The notes below the pieces were generated by a model. The model was given only the letters and a program-made list of their open reading frames with translations. It was not told the origin of the DNA and did no database searches. From positions 15,964-43,572 of the forward strand of contig DMNK01000067.1 in assembly GCA_003453695.1 (NCBI GenBank): a stretch of DNA of 27,609 nucleotides, read 5' to 3'. How positions within the stretch are numbered: the stretch's first letter is position 1; the number at the start of each line of letters is the position of its first letter. Source of the stretch: Acidimicrobiaceae bacterium (lineage in GTDB: Bacteria > Actinomycetota > Acidimicrobiia > Acidimicrobiales > UBA8190). A program made the translations under genes and the position numbers. This document shows positions 23,530 through 27,609 of this stretch, in pieces.

Positions 23530-25803
23530 TCACTGGCGGGCGATGGCGAACTGAGCGTCGGCCTGCGGGTCGAGGAAGGCCTCGCCGTCGACCTCCACCA
23601 CCACCTGGTGGATGGTCCCCGTGAAGCGGAACGGCGCCCGGTATCGCCGGGTCACCGGCAACCCGTCGCTGTAGCCGCAGGTGAGGCCGGCCCCCGTCAG
23701 CGAGAAGCGCATGGGCGTGAAGCGGGCGATGGTGCCCTCGCCCACGGCCTCGTCGTCGACGAACAGCCGTCCCACGCCGGTGTGGTCGGCGGTCTTCGTG
23801 AACACGTAGGCCACCTCGTGGCGCCCCGGCCGCAACACGTGGTCGGAGCGGATGTGGTGCTCCTCGAGCGACACGTAGTTGTGGACGTAGGCCGGGGCCC
23901 CGTCCTCGACGTAGAACGCCCACCCGCCGAGGCCCGATCCTTGGGCCAGGAGCACCCCCTCGACGGCGGCTCCGGCCGGCACCTCGAGCTCGGCGCGGAT
24001 CATGTGGTTGCGGTTTCGGACGTTGACGGCCGCCATCTCGGGCACCGCGGCGGCGTCGGGGCGGTACACGTAGCGGTTGCGCTCGGGGACGAGCCGGGGC
24101 TTGTCGAAGACGAACTCGGAGAAGGGCCGGTTGTCGAGCGGCAGCACCTGGTACCGCTCCGCCTCCTCCCACCACAGCGCCACCAGCTCCTCGAGCTTGT
24201 CGGGACGGCTCTCGGCCAGGTCGTGACACTCCGAGGCGTCCTCGTCCACGTGGTACAGCTCCCAGCGGTCCTCGTCGAAGGGGACGCTCGTGTCCTGGAT
24301 CTGGTGGAACGTCACCGCCTTCCACCCGTCGCGGTAGATGGCCCGGCACCCGAACATCTCGTAGTACTGGGTTCGGTGCCTGGTGGGCGCCCCGGCGTCG
24401 TCGAGGCAGTAGGCGAACGACGTGCCCTCCACCGGGCGCTGGGTCACGCCGCCCAGCTCGGCGGGGGCATCGATCCCGAGGAGCTCGAGCACGGTGGGCA
24501 CCACGTCGACGGTGTGCACGTAGTGGCGGCGCAGGTCGCCCGAAGCCCGCACACCGGCCGGCCACGACACGATGAGCGGGTCGGCCACGCCCCCCTCGTG
24601 GGTCTCACGCTTCCATCGCTTGAAGGGGGTGTTGCCCGCCACCGTCCATCCCCACGGGTAGTTGTTGTGGCACCACGGCCCGCCGATCTCGTCCAGCCGG
24701 ACGAAGGCCTCCTCCACGGTCCTCGGCACCACGTTCCATTGCCGCACGTCGTTCAGCGACCCGAACGGCCCGCCTTCGGAGCTGGCACCGTTGTCGGACA
24801 TGAGCAACAGCACCGTGTTGTCCAGCTCGCCGACATCGTCGAGGAACCGCACCAGCCTTCCGATCTGTTCGTCGGTGTGGGACAAGAACGCGGCGAAGGC
24901 CTCCATGTAGCGGGCGTACACGGCCTTGGCCATGTCGTCGAGGCTGTCCCAGGCCGGCACCCAGTCGGGCCGAGGCGAGAGCTCGGTGCCCGGCGGGAGC
25001 ACGCCACTGTCCAGCTGGCGCGCCAGGGCGGCGTGGCGCCAGGCGTCCCAGCCGGCGTCGAACTGCCCGCGGTAGCGCTCGATCCACTCGGGAGGCGACT
25101 GGTGCGGGGCGTGGCAGGCCCCGGGGCAGAAGTAGAGGAAGAACGGCTTGGCGTCGTCGACGGCGCGCAGGTCCTTGACGCAGGCGACGGCCTGGTCGAC
25201 CAGGTCCTCGGTGAGGTAGTACCCGTCCTCCCAGCTGCGCGGCGGATGGATCTGGTGGTTGTCGGAGATGAGGGCGGGCACCTGCTGATGCGTCTCGCCC
25301 TCCATGAACCCGTAGAAGCGTTCGAAACCGCGCCCGAGCGGCCAGCGACGGCGAGAGGCGGCCATGTGGCATTCGTCCTCGGGGGTGAGGTGCCATTTGC
25401 CAACGGCGAACGTGGCGTACCCGTGGGGAAGCAGCATCTCGGAGAGCAGCCCGTTGGCGAACGGGATCCGGGCGTCGTATCCGGGGAAACCGGAGGACAG
25501 CTCGATGATGCGCCCCATGCCGTTCGAATGGTGGTTCCGGCCGGTGAGCAGACAGGCACGGGTGGGGGAGCACAGCGCCGTGGTGTGGAAGTTGGTGAAG
25601 CGAAGGCCGCGCCCGGCCAGGGCGTCGATCGCCGGTGTCGAGATGTCCGAGCCGAAGCAGCCCAGCTGGGCGAAGCCGACGTCGTCGAGGAGCACGAACA
25701 CGACGTTGGGGGACCCGGGACGGGCCCGCAACGGCTCCGGCCACCACGGTTCCGAGTCCTCGAAGTCCCGGCCGATGCGGCCCTCGAACACGTCGTCTCC
25801 CAT
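23530..25803 (-). CDS. type I arylsulfatase (formylglycine type), cytoplasmic
   Basis: A 757-residue sulfatase. Start chosen at ATG 25803 because GGGAGGAG lies 7 nt upstream; an in-frame ATG at 25842 lacks one. The metal site 'VLLDDVGFAQLG' has D40/D41. The activation motif is C78-S-P-T-R82 within 'CSPTRACLLTGR', where C78 would be converted to formylglycine. 'VGKWHLTPEDE' and 'LLLMSDNGASSEGG' complete the active site. The C-terminal 150 residues form a beta-rich region with 'LGGWAFYVEDG' and 'RHEVAYVFTK', like the lectin-type sandwich seen in large arylsulfatases. No signal peptide is visible, so the enzyme acts inside the cell. No sulfatase-activating enzyme is in the window. It is convergent with the SDR and divergent from the peroxiredoxin gene. 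It may desulfate sterol or aryl sulfates entering the pathway (inference). Confidence 0.94.
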   Translation of the reverse strand: MGDDVFEGRIGRDFEDSEPWWPEPLRARPGSPNVVFVLLDDVGFAQLGCFGSDISTPAIDALAGRGLRFTNFHTTALCSPTRACLLTGRNHHSNGMGRIIELSSGFPGYDARIPFANGLLSEMLLPHGYATFAVGKWHLTPEDECHMAASRRRWPLGRGFERFYGFMEGETHQQVPALISDNHQIHPPRSWEDGYYLTEDLVDQAVACVKDLRAVDDAKPFFLYFCPGACHAPHQSPPEWIERYRGQFDAGWDAWRHAALARQLDSGVLPPGTELSPRPDWVPAWDSLDDMAKAVYARYMEAFAAFLSHTDEQIGRLVRFLDDVGELDNTVLLLMSDNGASSEGGPFGSLNDVRQWNVVPRTVEEAFVRLDEIGGPWCHNNYPWGWTVAGNTPFKRWKRETHEGGVADPLIVSWPAGVRASGDLRRHYVHTVDVVPTVLELLGIDAPAELGGVTQRPVEGTSFAYCLDDAGAPTRHRTQYYEMFGCRAIYRDGWKAVTFHQIQDTSVPFDEDRWELYHVDEDASECHDLAESRPDKLEELVALWWEEAERYQVLPLDNRPFSEFVFDKPRLVPERNRYVYRPDAAAVPEMAAVNVRNRNHMIRAELEVPAGAAVEGVLLAQGSGLGGWAFYVEDGAPAYVHNYVSLEEHHIRSDHVLRPGRHEVAYVFTKTADHTGVGRLFVDDEAVGEGTIARFTPMRFSLTGAGLTCGYSDGLPVTRRYRAPFRFTGTIHQVVVEVDGEAFLDPQADAQFAIARQ

Positions 25804-25917
25804 GTCCCGCTCCTCCCACGAGGCCGCTGTCCCGGGTGACACCGGCGAGGCGAAGCCAGCCGGCGACCGGGCACAGCACTAGCACACGGCCGATGAGCGC
25901 CGGCGGGGACGACGCGC

Positions 25918-25923
25918 TAGCTT
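25918..25923 (+). promoter_or_regulatory. -10-like box before the peroxiredoxin gene
   Basis: TAGCTT matches TAnnnT and ends 8 nt before the GTG at 25932, with no Shine-Dalgarno site between. This supports a leaderless start at that GTG over the upstream in-frame ATG at 25893. Confidence 0.35.
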
Positions 25924-25931
25924 CGGATGGC

Positions 25932-26387
25932 GTGAAGGCGGGCGACAAGGTTCAGGACTTCGAGCTGCTCGACGAGAACGGCACGACCCGGCACCTCCAG
26001 GAATTCCTGGACAAGGGCCCGGTGGTGCTGTTCTTCTATCCGGCGGCCATGACGATGGGCTGCACCATCGAGAGCTGCCACTTCCGTGACTTGAAGGTCG
26101 AGTTCGAGGGTGCAGGCGCTCAGCGACTGGGGATCAGCGCCGACAAGGTCGAGAAGCAGAAGCAGTTCTCGGACAAGCACAGCTTCGATTACCCGTTGTT
26201 GTCCGACCCGGACAGGGTGGTGGCGAAGCTGTTCGGCGTGAACCGCGGCACCGGGCGGCTGCCCAACAAGCGGGCCACCTTCGTGATCGACTCCGACGGC
26301 ACGGTGCTGGCCGCCATCACGAGCGAGATCAATATGAACAAGCACGCCGACAAGGCGCTGGAGGTCCTGCGGGGGCGCGCCGCCTAA
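25932..26387 (+). CDS. bcp: PrxQ/BCP-type thiol peroxiredoxin
   Basis: A 151-residue peroxidase reducing hydrogen peroxide and organic peroxides with thioredoxin-type donors. From GTG 25932 the N-terminus 'KAGDKVQDFELLDENG' matches the family; an in-frame ATG at 25893 would add 13 residues with no homology-like content. The active site 'FFYPAAMTMGCTIESCHFRD' region has peroxidatic C44 and C49 five residues later, the PrxQ arrangement. The usual Thr-Pro-Gly-Cys is Thr-Met-Gly-Cys here. 'RATFVIDSDGTV' near the end is typical. It is divergent from the sulfatase and convergent with the right-edge ligase. Confidence 0.92.
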   Translation: MKAGDKVQDFELLDENGTTRHLQEFLDKGPVVLFFYPAAMTMGCTIESCHFRDLKVEFEGAGAQRLGISADKVEKQKQFSDKHSFDYPLLSDPDRVVAKLFGVNRGTGRLPNKRATFVIDSDGTVLAAITSEINMNKHADKALEVLRGRAA

Positions 26388-26414
26388 CCGGGCCCCTCCG
26401 CCTGGGGTGCACCG

Positions 26415-27609
26415 CTAACGGGGGACGAAGGGTTTTCCGGCGAGCTGCTCGCGCAGCTTGTACTTCAGGACCTTGTTGAGGGTCTGGTTGCGCGGCAGGG
26501 CTTGGACCACCTCGAGCTGTTCGGGGATCTTCTGGGTCATGAGCCCGGCCGCCCGCAGATGCCCGACCATCTCCTCGAAGGTGATGGGCGCCTGGCCCGA
26601 CGCCGTCTCGACCACGGCGCAGACCCGCTCGCCCCGCTCGGGATCGGTGACACCCACGACCGCCACGTCGCCCACCTTGGGGTGCTCGTAGAGCAGGTCC
26701 TCGATCTCCTTGGCCGAGATGTTCTCCCCCTTACGGATGATGATGTCCTTGAGCCTGCCGGTGAGCACCACGTGGCCGTCGGCGCGGACGTGGCCGACGT
26801 CCCCGGTGCGGAAATAGCCGAGCTCGTCGAACGACTCGGTGGTGAGGACCGGGTCGGTGTAGCCCTTGCACACCATGGGGCCCCGCACCCGCACCTCCCC
26901 GTCCTCGCCGCCGGAGGCATCCGCGCCATCGAGGGTGACGATGCGCAGCTCGGCCCCGTACACGGGCCGGCCCACCGTGTGGGCGAGCTGCTCGTCGGTG
27001 TCACCGGGAGAGCCCATGGTGATCATGGGCACCTCGGTCATGCCGTATCCATGGGCCACCTTCACCCCGATCTCCCTGACCACCTCGTGGAAGACCTCGG
27101 GCGGCATGGGCGCCCCGCCGCCGGTCATGAGGCGCAGCGAGGGGATGATGCGCCGGCCCGGCTCCTTGCGCTGTTCCTTCAGGTAGGCCTGGTAGAAGGC
27201 GGTGCTGCCCCCGACCATGGTGGCGCCGTGGCGCCGGAAGACGGCGACGGCGACATCGGGCACGAAGGACTCGAGAATGGCGCTGGCGATGCCGTAGGCC
27301 AGCACCATCACCAGGTAGTCGGGGCCGGCGATGTGGGCGAAGGGGAAGGCGATCGACCCCACGTCGTCCTCGGACATCTCGACCGCCATGGCCAGGCCCC
27401 GTCCCCCGGTGATGAGGGTCAGGTCGCTGTGGCGCACGCCCTTGGGCTCGGAGGTGGTGCCCGACGTGTAGTAGATCCAGCGCACGTCGTCCACCGTCTC
27501 GGGCGCCGGTGGCGGCGGCAGGGCGCCGGGGTCCAGTTGCTGGAGGCGAACCTGCGCCGGGTCATCGGGCCGGAGCCGTCGGGCAAGGAACTGCGGGCCC
27601 TGTCCCGCG
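26415..27609 (-). CDS. acyl-CoA synthetase, N-terminus beyond the right edge
   Basis: The 3' 398 codons of an ANL-superfamily CoA ligase. The frame stays open from GTG 27494 to the window edge ('...LQQLDPGALPPPPAPETVDD'), so the true start is outside. Motifs are the P-loop 'YYTSGTTSEPKGVRH', 'VAHGYGMTEVPM', 'GYFRTGDVG', the hinge 'VVLTGRLKDIIIRKGENISA', and near the end 'LPRNQTLNKVLKYKLREQL', with the catalytic lysine in NKVLK. The 'AGLMTQKIPEQLEVV' block resembles ligases for cyclic or short-chain acids, but I do not assign a substrate. A third CoA ligase in 11 kb supports a catabolic region for organic acids. Confidence 0.9.
   Translation of the reverse strand, partial: AGQGPQFLARRLRPDDPAQVRLQQLDPGALPPPPAPETVDDVRWIYYTSGTTSEPKGVRHSDLTLITGGRGLAMAVEMSEDDVGSIAFPFAHIAGPDYLVMVLAYGIASAILESFVPDVAVAVFRRHGATMVGGSTAFYQAYLKEQRKEPGRRIIPSLRLMTGGGAPMPPEVFHEVVREIGVKVAHGYGMTEVPMITMGSPGDTDEQLAHTVGRPVYGAELRIVTLDGADASGGEDGEVRVRGPMVCKGYTDPVLTTESFDELGYFRTGDVGHVRADGHVVLTGRLKDIIIRKGENISAKEIEDLLYEHPKVGDVAVVGVTDPERGERVCAVVETASGQAPITFEEMVGHLRAAGLMTQKIPEQLEVVQALPRNQTLNKVLKYKLREQLAGKPFVPR

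Noticed and set aside
23608..25839. 743-codon plus-strand open frame opposite the sulfatase
   Set aside because: It is very long but reads as V/H/G/R-rich antisense of a well-supported sulfatase with catalytic motifs. High GC makes such antisense frames common.
25804..25842. 13-residue N-terminal extension of the sulfatase to ATG 25842
   Set aside because: ATG 25803 has a strong GGGAGGAG site at proper spacing and the extension has no conserved feature.

Overview
This window is high-GC bacterial chromosome that reads as Actinomycetota, most likely an Acidimicrobiia-type lineage (inference). The clues are strong G/C preference at third codon positions, frequent GTG starts, ATGA/GTGA gene overlaps, several apparently leaderless genes, an actinobacterial Tad locus without a secretin, and a steroid-catabolism cluster matching the mycobacterial fadE30-ipdF-fadD3 set. 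I saw no rRNA, tRNA, CRISPR array, insertion sequence or phage gene.

Region 1 (428-9204, + strand) is a tightly packed Tad (tight adherence, Flp-type pilus) operon. In order it holds a SAF-domain CpaB-like protein, a TadZ/CpaE-like ATPase homologue with a degenerate P-loop, TadA, TadB, TadC, a 68-residue pilin-like protein, two TadE-like minor pilins, a Tad/TadG-like protein, and a 916-residue membrane protein that joins a LysM domain to a C-terminal SARP-type winged helix plus BTAD domain. That last protein is the most unusual item here: it looks like a wall-facing sensor fused to a DNA-binding output. No prepilin peptidase is in the window. Codon choice is visibly less G/C-biased in this region than to the right of about 9.2 kb.

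Region 2 (9169-14567) holds unrelated small units. A DHA2-type MFS exporter and a MerR regulator share a minus-strand operon, with a perfect 16-bp palindrome just before the exporter start. A DUF1015 protein follows, then a gap with two strong hairpins, a stand-alone single-stranded DNA-binding protein, a pair of overlapping small unknown genes, and a convergent msrB.

Region 3 (14689-23519, + strand) is catabolic. fadE30-ipdF-fadD3 plus a zinc alcohol dehydrogenase form one operon; by homology the first three act on the C/D-ring remnant of steroids (HIP). After a gap with a small membrane-protein gene and a probable gene remnant comes a second operon of an adenylate-forming CoA ligase, a duplicated ferredoxin-fold-like protein and a short-chain dehydrogenase. 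A perfect TetR-style palindrome overlaps the ligase start codon.

Region 4 (23530-27609) has a large cytoplasmic arylsulfatase (minus), a divergent PrxQ-type peroxiredoxin (plus), and a CoA ligase (minus) that runs off the right edge. The right two thirds of the window therefore suggest a heterotroph degrading steroids and related organic acids, possibly including sulfated ones (inference).
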